A stretch of DNA of 64,000 nt from Allobosea sp. (GTDB taxonomy: Bacteria > Pseudomonadota > Alphaproteobacteria > Rhizobiales > Kaistiaceae), in NCBI GenBank assembly GCA_017307955.1, contig JAFKFV010000012.1, forward strand, positions 62,001 through 126,000. The letters are read 5' to 3'. A program made the position numbers and the translations under genes. Shown in pieces: positions 26,701 through 33,803 of the stretch (positions are counted from its first letter, which is position 1; the number at the start of each line of letters is the position of its first letter). Under the pieces are notes generated by a model. That model was not told the origin of the DNA, ran no database searches, and was given only the letters and a program-made list of their open reading frames with translations.

Positions 26701-27699
26701 GGCGCCGGTGACCTTGGCCGTGCCGCTGCCGCCGTCATCCGTGCCGAGCGTGATGGCGGAGGCCGACGCGGCGCCGCCCGCCTCGACCGTGAGCTCGCCC
26801 GAGCCAGAGGCGCCGAGCGTCAGTTCGCCCGTCGCTGCGAGGCTGGAGCCGGCGCCCGAGACCTTGATCGCCGCGCTGCCGGAGGCTTCGAGACCCGCAG
26901 TCGCGTTCTCCGCCGCCACGCTGGCTCCGGCCTCGACGGTCAGTGCCGCGCTGCCGGAGCGTCCGAGCGTCATCGCCCCGGTCGTGGTCCAGAGCGAGCC
27001 GGAGCCGGTCACCGTGGCAGTGCCGACGCCGCCGGCCGATGCGCCGATGGTGGCGCCGGCATCGGTGAGCACGCCGCCGCTCGAGACGCGGAGGCTCGCC
27101 GCCCCGGCATTGCCGAGGATGAGCGTACTGCCGACGGTCACGATCGAGCCGTCGCCTTCGATCGAGAGGCTACCGGTCGAGCCGGCCTGGTTGGCGATGA
27201 TCGTCGTCGAGCCCGCCGCGCTTCCCGTCGCCACGGTGGCGCCCATGTCGACGATCATACGGCCGGAACTGCCGGGCGCGTCGCCGATGACGAGGCCGCC
27301 GGCATTGGTCCAGCTGGAGCCGAGCCGGGTGATGGTCAGCGTGCCGGTGCCGCTGCCGCCGACGATGCTGGGCGCCGCCGAGGTCGTGGTGAGCGTGCCG
27401 CCGGAGGTGACCGCGATGCTGCCCGAGGAACCCGCGGCGCCGCCGATGGTGAGGCCGGCTGCCGCGGCACCGGGAAAGGTCACCTGCGCCTCGCCGCCAT
27501 TGTCGACGCGCACCTGCGAGGCCGCGGTCGGCTCGCCGGCCGGCGACCAGTTCGACGGCGTCGTCCAGTTGCCGTTGCCGGGGAGGACCCAGATCGATTC
27601 GCCGAGCGCGGGGGAAGCTGCGAGCACGAGCCCGGCCGGCAAGGCGCCGAGCGCCGCAGCGCTCCACATCATCCTGCCGCGCCGCGCCGATCTCCGCAC
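23707..27699 (-). CDS. Large autotransporter (type Va) with tandem passenger repeats
   Basis: Surface or secreted protein of 1330 residues. It has a signal peptide (Arg-rich start, core LGALPAGLVLAASPALG, cleavage near residue 33), then from about residue 82 to 790 roughly fourteen Gly/Ser/Thr/Ala-rich repeats of about 50 residues, patterned L-T-I-G-x-x-G-x-G-x-L-T-V. Next comes one passenger-associated repeat (SGSGTTIL-like stretch with NSYSGGTTIEAGTLQAG), and finally a C-terminal beta-barrel (about 1050-1330) ending GNLGLKLDW with the terminal Trp. The repeats should form a long beta-helix. The unit resembles the T5SS/PEP-CTERM-associated repeat family. No protease triad or adhesion motif was recognised. 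A CtrA-type site lies about 75 bases upstream. Confidence 0.9.
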   Translation of the reverse strand: MRRSARRGRMMWSAAALGALPAGLVLAASPALGESIWVLPGNGNWTTPSNWSPAGEPTAASQVRVDNGGEAQVTFPGAAAAGLTIGGAAGSSGSIAVTSGGTLTTTSAAPSIVGGSGTGTLTITRLGSSWTNAGGLVIGDAPGSSGRMIVDMGATVATGSAAGSTTIIANQAGSTGSLSIEGDGSIVTVGSTLILGNAGAASLRVSSGGVLTDAGATIGASAGGVGTATVTGSGSLWTTTGAMTLGRSGSAALTVEAGASVAAENATAGLEASGSAAIKVSGAGSSLAATGELTLGASGSGELTVEAGGAASASAITLGTDDGGSGTAKVTGADSLLSATGSGGLVLGASGDGDLVVESGGSATAPTITLGADASGAGTLLVTGANSSVAAQTLVIGGEGTGSATVEAGGATQATQTTVGAGAGATGTLAVDGAGSTAVTQNALTIGADGTGNLTISGSGAVATGTLAAGSGTGGSGSIAISGEGSNLAATGAATIGGSGTGNLTISLGATMSAGSTVIGADAAGDGTALVTDNGSALATGANLAVGAAGAGALTLVNGGTASAGTLSVGGAATGTGTVVVTNLGSDLAVDGAATIGGAGSGTLTVSSSGTMTSGDTVIGASAGGIGAATVTGSGSDWTAGALTIGGAGSGSLQVTAAGTLESSAATIGSEAGSSGSVAIDGGGSAWMANDNLIIGDAGTGTLQVTAAGEVTSGAVTLGAASGSSGGVTIDGDGSVVSVGGDVVIGENGAGTLLVTAGGTLNAAGSITLASETGSSGVLQIGDGAGSGSVTASSVAGGAGTATVIFDHTDLGYSFTPLITGTASVQQTGSGTTILASANSYSGGTTIEAGTLQAGAANVLSTASAVTIAAGGTLALAGTDQTVPSIANAGTVSTLGSSAGAELTVTGDYAGSGGTLVLGARLGNDASPTDRLVVEGDVSGTTSVSVTNLGGSGGRTTGDGIEVIAVGGASPEDAFSGNRIVAGAWDYRLYQGGVGADADDGNWYLRSDLSLAAQTYAAWPATLVNFGIASIGSYRQRTGVWSTGAAGVTVGDAWVRGFGRGGSASPAGGTPFDQSLGFGQTGVEAELPVALAAPGTFKAGVMATFGRSTADISATTHGIPGSGTVDTGAFGIGGNLTWTGSGGDLDGVYVDTVGQITWYDTDFSASDAGSLASTSAVGGAISVEVGKWIEVAKGFAIVPQTQLAYVATSAGGFTDRDGTLVDGSSASGFVGRTGIRAEHSRFLGSGPDDAMRLDAYLLANLAYAFGGSYAVSVGGTALDQDAAPLLGELGLGATLQMTAAAALYGDASYAAAFSGGASYWSGNLGLKLDW
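25330..27456 (-). repeat. About fourteen 150-bp coding repeats in the autotransporter passenger
   Basis: The translated units run about 50 residues each, for example TIGGAGSGTLTVSSSG followed by GDTVIGASAGG and ATVTGSGSDW. Units are diverged in DNA sequence, so the array is old rather than freshly expanded. The last unit degenerates near VIFDHTDLGYSF. Boundaries are approximate. Confidence 0.75.
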
Positions 27700-27772
27700 A
27701 GGCCGTCCTCGTCCGCCCAGCCGCCACGGCGCAGCGGTCGCCGCGCCCTGGCCGACCTTGCGGCGGGCCCCG

Positions 27773-27788
27773 TTAAGGCAGGGTTAAC
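27773..27788. promoter_or_regulatory. CtrA-type binding box upstream of the autotransporter gene
   Basis: TTAAGGCAGGGTTAAC matches TTAA-N7-TTAAC exactly. With the G before it (27772) the reverse strand also reads TTAA-N7-TTAAC, so the site is symmetric. It lies 74 bases upstream of the autotransporter start. CtrA is the alpha-proteobacterial cell-cycle and envelope regulator; its gene is not in this window. Confidence 0.6.
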
Positions 27789-27816
27789 CATAGCCGGCTG
27801 CGGCAGCCCGCAGGTC

Positions 27817-28608
27817 TCAGGCCTTGCCTTCGGTCTCCGAGGGTTTCGGCGCGCCGCCGAGCGGAATGGTGAGGCCGCCATCGGCGACATAGACGGCGCC
27901 GGTCACGAAGGAGGCGCGGTCGGAGGCGAGGAATGCGACGACTTCCGCGATCTCGCGCGCCTTCGCGCTGCGGCCGAGCGGATGCATGCCGTCGATGACG
28001 GCGGCGAGCGCCGCCGGATCGTCGGCCATGGCGATGGTCTTGCGCAGCATCGGCGTATCGACCGAGCCCGGCGCCACGGCGTTGACGCGGATGCCTTCAT
28101 GCGCGTGGTCAACGGCGGCGGCGCGCGTCAGGCCGATCAGCGCATGCTTGGCGGCGGTATAGGCGACGACATTCGCCTGCGAGGCGAGGCCCTGCACCGA
28201 GGCCATGTTGACGATCGCGCCGCGCGTCTCGCGCAGAAGCGGGATCGCGAGACCGGAGAGGCGGAAGATCGCCTTCAGGTTGACGTCGAAGACCTCGTCC
28301 CAGAGCGCGTCGCTCGTCGTTTCCAGTGTGCCGTAGCGCTGGATGCCGGCATTGTTGGAGAGGACGTCCAGTCGGCCGAACCGCTCCCTCACGCGGGCGA
28401 TTGCCGCCTCCAAGGTCGCGCGGTCGGCGAGATCGCCGGCGACTGCCTCGCCGCCGGTGCGCCCGGCCATCGTGGCGAGCGCCTCGGCGTCGCGGTCGAC
28501 CAGAACGAGCTTCGCGCCGCGCTCGGCAAGAAGCTCGGCCACGGCCGCGCCGATCCCCATCGCGGCCCCGGTGACGAGCGCCACCTTGCCGTCGAACTCC
28601 TTGGTCAT
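27817..28608 (-). CDS. Short-chain dehydrogenase/reductase (SDR)
   Basis: NAD(P)-dependent oxidoreductase of 263 residues. The classical SDR motifs are intact: TGAAMGIG (13-20), Asp38 after the second strand (VLVDRD, favouring NAD), NNAG (85-88), Ser137, Tyr150 and Lys154. The C-terminal VYVADGGLTI matches sugar/polyol and fucose-type dehydrogenases. I chose ATG 28608 (MTKEFDG) because GGAGG sits 7 bases upstream; the frame's long extension to 29460 is antisense-free overlap with the GntR gene. It follows the GntR gene by 20 bases, so the two form an operon that diverges from the catabolic island. Confidence 0.9.
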   Translation of the reverse strand: MTKEFDGKVALVTGAAMGIGAAVAELLAERGAKLVLVDRDAEALATMAGRTGGEAVAGDLADRATLEAAIARVRERFGRLDVLSNNAGIQRYGTLETTSDALWDEVFDVNLKAIFRLSGLAIPLLRETRGAIVNMASVQGLASQANVVAYTAAKHALIGLTRAAAVDHAHEGIRVNAVAPGSVDTPMLRKTIAMADDPAALAAVIDGMHPLGRSAKAREIAEVVAFLASDRASFVTGAVYVADGGLTIPLGGAPKPSETEGKA

Positions 28609-28628
28609 TCTCATTCCTCCCGGATCAT

Positions 28629-29315
28629 TCAGACCGCGGCCGCGATCCCGTTGCGGCGCGACATCATTTCGAGCGGCACCAAGACGGCGCGCAGATGCGT
28701 ACGCATGGCCGCCGCCGCCGCCACGGCATCCTGCGCGCCGAGCGCCTCGCGGATCAGGCGGTGCTCGGCGACGATGTAGTCGGCGCTGCGCGGCCAATCG
28801 ACCGAGAGGTAGCGCAGGCGGTTCAAATGGAGCTTCACGTCTTCGAGCTCGTCCGCCGCCGCCTGGCAGTCGGCGATCTCGAAGATCGCGCGGTGGAACG
28901 TCTCGTCGAGTTCGTAGAGCCGGCGCGTGTCGCCACGCGTCGCGGCTCGCGCCTGGTCCTCGATGATCGCGTCGATGGTGGCGAGCGCGGCCGGCGTCAT
29001 ACGCGCCGCGGCGCGGCCGACAACCTCGACCTCGACCGCCTCGCGGATCAATTGCGCGGCGCGGACCTTGGCGAGGCGGATCGGCGCCACGCGGGTGCCG
29101 CTCTGCGGATAGATGTCGACGAGGCCGAGATCGGCGAGGCGGAGCAGCGCCTCGCGGACGGGCGTGCGCGACACGCCGATGCGCTCTGCGATCTGGCCCT
29201 CGCGGATAGGGTCGAGCGGCTTCAGCTGGTTGAGGACGATCTCGCCGCACAGCAGCTCGAACACGCCCTGGGCCGTCGATCGCGTCTTCACCGGCATCGG
29301 GCCGTCGTCGAACAC
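28629..29315 (-). CDS. GntR-family transcriptional regulator (FCD subfamily)
   Basis: DNA-binding regulator with an N-terminal winged helix (IREGQIAERIGVSRTPVREALLRLADLGLVDI with wing YPQSGTRVAPI) and a C-terminal all-helical FCD ligand domain (LYELDETFHRAIFEIADC, AEHRLIREAL), which in this family binds small carboxylates or sugar acids through a metal. I prefer GTG 29315, which gives 228 residues and has AAGGAG 8 bases upstream; TTG 29372 or ATG 29366 would add 19 or 17 residues with no ribosome site. It is probably autoregulated and controls the divergent catabolic island. Confidence 0.92.
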   Translation of the reverse strand: MFDDGPMPVKTRSTAQGVFELLCGEIVLNQLKPLDPIREGQIAERIGVSRTPVREALLRLADLGLVDIYPQSGTRVAPIRLAKVRAAQLIREAVEVEVVGRAAARMTPAALATIDAIIEDQARAATRGDTRRLYELDETFHRAIFEIADCQAAADELEDVKLHLNRLRYLSVDWPRSADYIVAEHRLIREALGAQDAVAAAAAMRTHLRAVLVPLEMMSRRNGIAAAV

Positions 29316-29476
29316 CGCCGATTCTCCTTGCTGGGCAGTCACCGCGACCGCTTTGCCGGCATCCATCCACAAAGCGCCGACAAGAGCAACCCGGCCGCGG
29401 ATGGCGCCCGGTCTCTCGCGACTGATATATTAGTCCATCAATCGGGCCTGTAACAGGCACGAATTTGCCCTACAGT

Positions 29477-29488
29477 CCGAAATTTCGG
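29477..29488. promoter_or_regulatory. Perfect 12-bp palindrome in the GntR / island divergent gap
   Basis: CCGAAATTTCGG lies about midway in the 262-base gap between the GntR gene and the first gene of the island. Its symmetry and place suit a dimeric repressor, the neighbouring GntR or IclR protein being the first candidates. The gap also has an A/T-rich stretch near 29423-29440. Confidence 0.45.
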
Positions 29489-29505
29489 CACTTAGGAAAA
29501 CTGTT

Positions 29506-29518
29506 TGCATAAGTGCGG
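29506..29518 (+). promoter_or_regulatory. 13-mer shared with the ROK promoter region
   Basis: TGCATAAGTGCGG occurs here 60 bases upstream of ATG 29578 and again, in the same orientation relative to its gene, 65 bases upstream of the ROK regulator gene (56264-56252). It may be a conserved -10 region or an operator. Confidence 0.35.
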
Positions 29519-29577
29519 AGGTGCGCTAATGTCCCCGCAAGCCGGCCGCAGAGCCGGGCAAACGGGTGGAGACGGGA

Positions 29578-30732
29578 ATGACGGTGACGCTGCGCGGGCT
29601 CGCCTGGGATCACAGGCGCTGCTGGGGGCCGCTCGATGCGAGCATCGCGCCCTATGGCGCCGGGCATCCGGGCGTCCAGATCCAGTGGGATCGCCGCAGC
29701 CTCTATGAGTTCGGTGAGGGTCGGCTCGAAGACGTGCTCCGCCAGTACGACCTCATCGTCTTCGACCATCCCTTCATCGGTGACATTGCCCGCGACCGGC
29801 TGATGGTGCCTTTCGATGCCCGGCTCGACGCCGCCGCGCGCGCCCGCTTCGCGGCGGATTCGGTCGGCGGCTCCTGGCGGTCCTATGAATATGACGGCGC
29901 GCAATGGGCGCTGCCGATCGACGCTGCGGCGCAGGTCGCCTCTTGCCGGCCCGATTTGCTCACCCGCTATGCCGACGCCATGCCGGCGAACCATGCCGAG
30001 GTTCTCGATCTCGGCCGACGGCTGCGCGCCGACGGCAAATGGATCGGTCTTCCCTTCGTGCCCACCGATGCGATGTGTCTCGTGATGACGCTCGCCGCCG
30101 GGCGCGGCGACAGGGTGGGCGCGGATGGGTGTTTCCTACCGCGCGATGCGGTCGAGGCCATCATCGACGAACTGCGCGCGCTGGCCGCGCTTGCCCATCC
30201 CGCCTCGGCAGACTGGAATCCCATCCGCTGTTACGACCACATGGTCGGGCATGACGACGTCGTCTACACGCCCTATGCCTTCGGCTATGTGAACTATTCC
30301 GCGCCCGCCTCCGGGCCGCGCCTTCGCTTCGGCAATATCCCTGCCGATGGCGCCAGGGGATCGCTGCTCGGCGGCGCCGGCATCGGCGTCTCGGCCTTCT
30401 CGGCCCATCCCCGAGCCGCGGCCGACTATGCGCTCTTTCTTTGCGCGCCGGACTACCAGCGCGGCGACTATGTGCGCTTCGGGGGGCAGCCCGGTTCGCT
30501 CGCCGCCTGGCGCGATGCCGAGGCCAACCGGGTCACCGGCAACTTCTTCGCCGACACGCTTGCGACGCTCGCCAATTCCTATTTGCGGCCGACCCATCCG
30601 GGCTTCATCGGCTTCTTCCGCGAGGCGACGCATCCCGCCGCCGACGCCATCGCCGGCCGGCTTCCGGCCCGTGCGCTGGCGGAGCGCCTCGACAGGCTCT
30701 ATGCCGCCTCGCTGCCGGAGACCACGGCATGA
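29578..30732 (+). CDS. Solute-binding-protein-like protein without signal peptide
   Basis: A 384-residue protein of the family 1 (type 2 periplasmic fold) solute-binding group: it opens TVTLRGLAWDHRRCWGPLDA, has the hinge-like YDLIVFDHPFIGDIA and a late segment ANSYLRPTHPGFIGFFREA. There is no signal peptide or lipobox, so it should stay in the cytoplasm, unlike a transporter subunit. ATG 29578 (after GGAGACGGGA) or GTG 29566 are the possible starts; neither adds a leader. Its stop overlaps the start of the IclR gene (ATGA), so the two are made together. A role as ligand sensor, carrier or enzyme-like protein is inference. The true periplasmic binding protein of importer B is the separate gene at 31639. 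Confidence 0.8.
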   Translation: MTVTLRGLAWDHRRCWGPLDASIAPYGAGHPGVQIQWDRRSLYEFGEGRLEDVLRQYDLIVFDHPFIGDIARDRLMVPFDARLDAAARARFAADSVGGSWRSYEYDGAQWALPIDAAAQVASCRPDLLTRYADAMPANHAEVLDLGRRLRADGKWIGLPFVPTDAMCLVMTLAAGRGDRVGADGCFLPRDAVEAIIDELRALAALAHPASADWNPIRCYDHMVGHDDVVYTPYAFGYVNYSAPASGPRLRFGNIPADGARGSLLGGAGIGVSAFSAHPRAAADYALFLCAPDYQRGDYVRFGGQPGSLAAWRDAEANRVTGNFFADTLATLANSYLRPTHPGFIGFFREATHPAADAIAGRLPARALAERLDRLYAASLPETTA

Positions 30733-31595
30733 GCGAGACGGAGCGGGCGATGACGTTGGAAGACGACGAGGGTGCGGATGCCGGGTCGCGGCGCGACTAC
30801 AAGGTGCCGGCGGCCGAAAAGGCGCTGGACATCCTCGAGTTCATGGCGGCCCGCAACGAGGACGTGACGCAGACCGAACTCTCGCTCGGGCTTGGCCGGT
30901 CGATCCACGAGATCTATCGCGTCATCCAGCTTCTCGAGGGGCGCGGCTATCTCGTCCGCACCAAGGCCGACCGCTACCGCCTCTCGCTGAAGCTGTTCGA
31001 ACTCGCTCACATGCATCCGCCGGTGAACCGGCTCGTCGACAGCGCGCTGCCGGTCATGCGCGAACTCGTCGGCAACACCGACCAGAGCTGCCATCTGGTC
31101 GTCCTGCGCGAGGCGACCGTGCTCATCGTGCTGCAGGTCGAGTCGCCGCTGCCCATGCGCTATTCCGTGGCGCTCGGCTCGCATTTCCCCGTCCTGGAGA
31201 CGAGCTCCGGCGCCGTGCTCCTCGCGGCTCTGCCGCCGGCCGAGCGCGAGGCGCTGGTGCGGCGCATCCTCGCCAGCGGCGAGGCCGGCGCGACGCGGCC
31301 CGAGATCGATGCGCGGCTCGCCGCCATTTCGGAGCTCGGCTACGAGATGCGCGCCTCGCTCGCGGTCGATGGCTGCACCAATATCTCGCTGCCGGTGCGC
31401 GACCATATGGGCGCGACCGTCGCAGCCCTCACCGTTCCCTATCTGCCGCAGAAGCGCGCCCGCTTCAGCCGCGAAAGCGTGCTGGAGACGACTCGCATGG
31501 CGGCGAACGAGATCTCGCGCGCGCTGGGCGCGCCCGAGCAGGCCGGCAGGAACAGGGCCATCCGGCTCCCCGCCGCGGAAGAGCAGAAACGTTAA
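30729..31595 (+). CDS. IclR-family transcriptional regulator
   Basis: Regulator of 288 residues with an N-terminal winged helix (VPAAEKALDILEFMAARNEDVTQ, SIHEIYRVIQLLEGRGYL, about 26-80) and the C-terminal IclR effector domain (HLVVLREATVLIVLQVES, GSHFPVLETSSGAVLLAAL, GCTNISLPVRD). About 25 acidic/charged residues precede the HTH. It is translationally coupled to the solute-binding-like gene and lies 43 bases upstream of importer B, so it probably controls the importer and the CoA-linked catabolic genes. Either repression or activation is possible for this family. Confidence 0.92.
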   Translation: MSETERAMTLEDDEGADAGSRRDYKVPAAEKALDILEFMAARNEDVTQTELSLGLGRSIHEIYRVIQLLEGRGYLVRTKADRYRLSLKLFELAHMHPPVNRLVDSALPVMRELVGNTDQSCHLVVLREATVLIVLQVESPLPMRYSVALGSHFPVLETSSGAVLLAALPPAEREALVRRILASGEAGATRPEIDARLAAISELGYEMRASLAVDGCTNISLPVRDHMGATVAALTVPYLPQKRARFSRESVLETTRMAANEISRALGAPEQAGRNRAIRLPAAEEQKR

Positions 31596-31638
31596 GACGC
31601 CCGCAAAGGGCGGTTCGCTGACAAGGGAGGAAAGCGAC

Positions 31639-32670
31639 ATGAAGAAGATGCTGTTGGGACTTCTCGCCGGATCCGCCATCGCGGTGCTGGCGGTCGGCTC
31701 GGCCTATGCCGAGGCCGCGCCGAAGAAGATCGGCTACGTCGTCAATTATGCGACGCATGAGTGGTACCAGAACGTCATCAAGGGCATGAAGGATCGCGGC
31801 GCCCAGCTCGGCATCACCGTCGAGGTCAAGGATGCCAATCTCGACGCGGCCAAGCAGATCGCCGCCGCCGAGGACTTCATGTCCCAGGGCGTCGACGTGC
31901 TGATCATCACGCCGGTCAACGAGGACGCCGTCGTTCCGCTGCTTCGCCGCGCCAAGCAGGAGGGGATGCCCATCGTGCTCGAGGGCAACCCGGTCAAGGG
32001 CATGACGACCCTCGTCGCCATCTGCGACTACGACACCGGCTATCACGCAGGCGTTGAGGCCGGCAAATATGCCAAGGAGAAGCTCGGCGGCACGGCGAAG
32101 GTCATGAATGTCGGCCTGCCGCTGCTCTCGGCGACGGTGCTGCGTTCGAAGGGCTTCATGGACGGGCTGAAGACCGAGATCCCGGGCGCGACGCTGGTGC
32201 ATGATCTCGACGGCGGCGGCAATCCGGATCGCTCCTTCGAGGTGTCGGCCGCGGCGCTGGCGCAGAACGGCGACATCAACATCATCTACGGCATCAACGA
32301 CTCGTCCTCGCTCGGCGGCCTGCAGGCCTGGAAGGCGGCCGGCAAGTCGCAGGACGGCCTGCTCGTGGTCGGCACCGGCGGCGAGGGTCTCGCCTTCATC
32401 AATGCCATCGAGAAGGAGCCGTCCTACCGGATCGAGGCGGCGATGTTCCCGGAGAAGGTCGGCTTCACCGCGGTAGACGCGGCCGTGAAGCTCTACAACA
32501 AGGAAGAAGTCCCGACCTGGATCGTCAGCCCGACGACGCCGATGGTCGGCGAGGACTGGCAGAAATACTACTCGGTCGACGGCACGACCCGCACCATCAA
32601 GTGGGACGCCGTCAACGCCGTGGTGGCGCCAGACAAGTGCATGCAGACGGCGGCTGACCTCAAGAAGTAA
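31639..32670 (+). CDS. CUT2 ABC importer B, periplasmic binding protein
   Basis: Type-1 periplasmic binding protein of 343 residues. Sec signal: MKKMLLGLLAGSAIAVLAVGS, cleavage near AYA-EA. The mature protein begins KKIGYVVNYATHEWYQNVIKGMKDRG and contains DVLIITPVNEDAVVPLLRRAK, GMPIVLEGNP and the hinge CDYDTGYHAG. These are CUT2 sugar-type features, but the usual FDS motif in the second hinge is replaced by LEGNP, suggesting a non-standard ligand. ATG 31639 follows AAGGGAGGAAAGCGAC, a very strong ribosome site. A hairpin follows the gene. Confidence 0.93.
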   Translation: MKKMLLGLLAGSAIAVLAVGSAYAEAAPKKIGYVVNYATHEWYQNVIKGMKDRGAQLGITVEVKDANLDAAKQIAAAEDFMSQGVDVLIITPVNEDAVVPLLRRAKQEGMPIVLEGNPVKGMTTLVAICDYDTGYHAGVEAGKYAKEKLGGTAKVMNVGLPLLSATVLRSKGFMDGLKTEIPGATLVHDLDGGGNPDRSFEVSAAALAQNGDINIIYGINDSSSLGGLQAWKAAGKSQDGLLVVGTGGEGLAFINAIEKEPSYRIEAAMFPEKVGFTAVDAAVKLYNKEEVPTWIVSPTTPMVGEDWQKYYSVDGTTRTIKWDAVNAVVAPDKCMQTAADLKK

Positions 32671-32685
32671 GCCGTCTTTCGCCTG

Positions 32686-32716
32686 GCCGGGGCGGCACGC
32701 CGTCCCGGCTTCTTTT
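32686..32716 (+). terminator. Intra-operon hairpin with T-rich tail after the binding-protein gene
   Basis: GCCGGGGCGG (32686-32695) and CCGTCCCGGC (32700-32709) pair over ten positions with one wobble around CACG, followed by TTCTTTT. It should stop or slow part of the transcripts, leaving more binding protein than membrane components. Confidence 0.75.
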
Positions 32717-32777
32717 CCAGTCGATCGTCATCCGCGCCCGCGCCTTTGACCTCTCCCATGAGAGGCGAAGACGCCGA

Positions 32778-33803
32778 ATGACGCAGCGACGGCGGGACGC
32801 TCATGCGGAACCATCGATCATGACCAGCGAGACATTGCCCGCCCGCCGTCCGGGGCTTCTGGTCGGCGCGCTCGCCGACAAGAGCCAGGTCGTGCTGATC
32901 GGTCTCCTGGTCATCCTCTGCGTCGCCATCTCGGTCGCGGCGCCGCAGTTCTATTCCGTCGACAACACCATCGCGATCCTCCGCCAATGCGCGCTGGTGT
33001 TGATCGTCGCCGTCGGCATGACCATGCTGCTCATCGCCGGCGAGGTCGATCTCTCGGTCGGCGCCTCGCTCGCCTTCACCGGCTGCGTCGCCATGGACGT
33101 CACCAACCGCACGCATAGCGTCACGCTCGGCGCGCTGGCGGCGCTCGCCTTTGCCGCCGCGGTCGGCCTCTTCAACGGGCTGGTGGTCACGCGCCTCAGG
33201 ATCAATTCGCTCATCGCCACCATCGCGACGATGATGATCCTGCAGGGGAGCGTCTATCTCTACACGCGTGAGGCGGTGCAGAACAAACACCAGCTCGACG
33301 CCTTCACGGCGATCGGCGCCGGCTATGTCGGGCCGATCCCGATCCCCGTCATCCTCGCCGCCGTCATCTTCGTGCTCGGCTATGTCGCGCTGCGCTTCAC
33401 GCTGTTCGGCCGCTATCTCTATGCCGTCGGCGCCAACCAGAAGGCGGCGCGACTCTCCGGCCTCCGCGCCGAGCGGCTCAAGGTCATCGCCTTCGTCATC
33501 ACCGGCCTTTGCGTCGGCGTCGCCGGCCTAGTGCTCTGCTCGCTGATGAATGCCGGCCAGCCGACAGCGGGCCGCGGCTTCGAGCTCACTGTCATCGCCG
33601 CGGTCATCCTCGGCGGCACCTCGCTCGCCGGCGGCCGAGGCACGCTGGTCGGCACGCTGCTCGGCGTCCTTCTCCTGAAGGTCATCGACAACGGCATCAT
33701 CATCCTCCGCTGGAACCAGGACCTGCAGATGGTCGTGCCCGGCATCGTCATCGTCCTCGCCACCTGGCTCGACATCATCCGGAGGAAGGCCGATGCGCGC
33801 TGA
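32778..33803 (+). CDS. CUT2 ABC importer B, permease 1
   Basis: Inner-membrane permease of 341 residues (or 327 from ATG 32820) with about nine hydrophobic segments. RbsC-type motifs: IAGEVDLSVGASLAFTG, LRINSLIATIATMMILQG, VGANQKAARLSGLRAERLK, and VILGGTSLAGGRGTLVGTLLG. In this importer the ATPase gene lies between two different permease genes, so the membrane part is probably a heterodimer with permease 2 (35297). The two possible starts have only weak ribosome sites. The 3' end overlaps the ATPase gene by 11 bases. Confidence 0.92.
   Translation: MTQRRRDAHAEPSIMTSETLPARRPGLLVGALADKSQVVLIGLLVILCVAISVAAPQFYSVDNTIAILRQCALVLIVAVGMTMLLIAGEVDLSVGASLAFTGCVAMDVTNRTHSVTLGALAALAFAAAVGLFNGLVVTRLRINSLIATIATMMILQGSVYLYTREAVQNKHQLDAFTAIGAGYVGPIPIPVILAAVIFVLGYVALRFTLFGRYLYAVGANQKAARLSGLRAERLKVIAFVITGLCVGVAGLVLCSLMNAGQPTAGRGFELTVIAAVILGGTSLAGGRGTLVGTLLGVLLLKVIDNGIIILRWNQDLQMVVPGIVIVLATWLDIIRRKADAR

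Noticed and set aside
25330..27456. Regular repeats considered as a CRISPR array or satellite DNA
   Set aside because: Units are about 150 bp, diverged at DNA level, contiguous and in one coding frame; no identical short repeats with spacers.
25274..27787. Long Pro/Ser/Val-rich plus-strand frames opposite the autotransporter
   Set aside because: They mirror the Gly/Thr/Ser repeats of the real gene in antisense and have no signal or domain of their own.
29505..29708. Short plus-strand ORF starting at TTG with MHKCGG
   Set aside because: It overlaps the real start of the solute-binding-like gene in another frame and looks like promoter and leader sequence.
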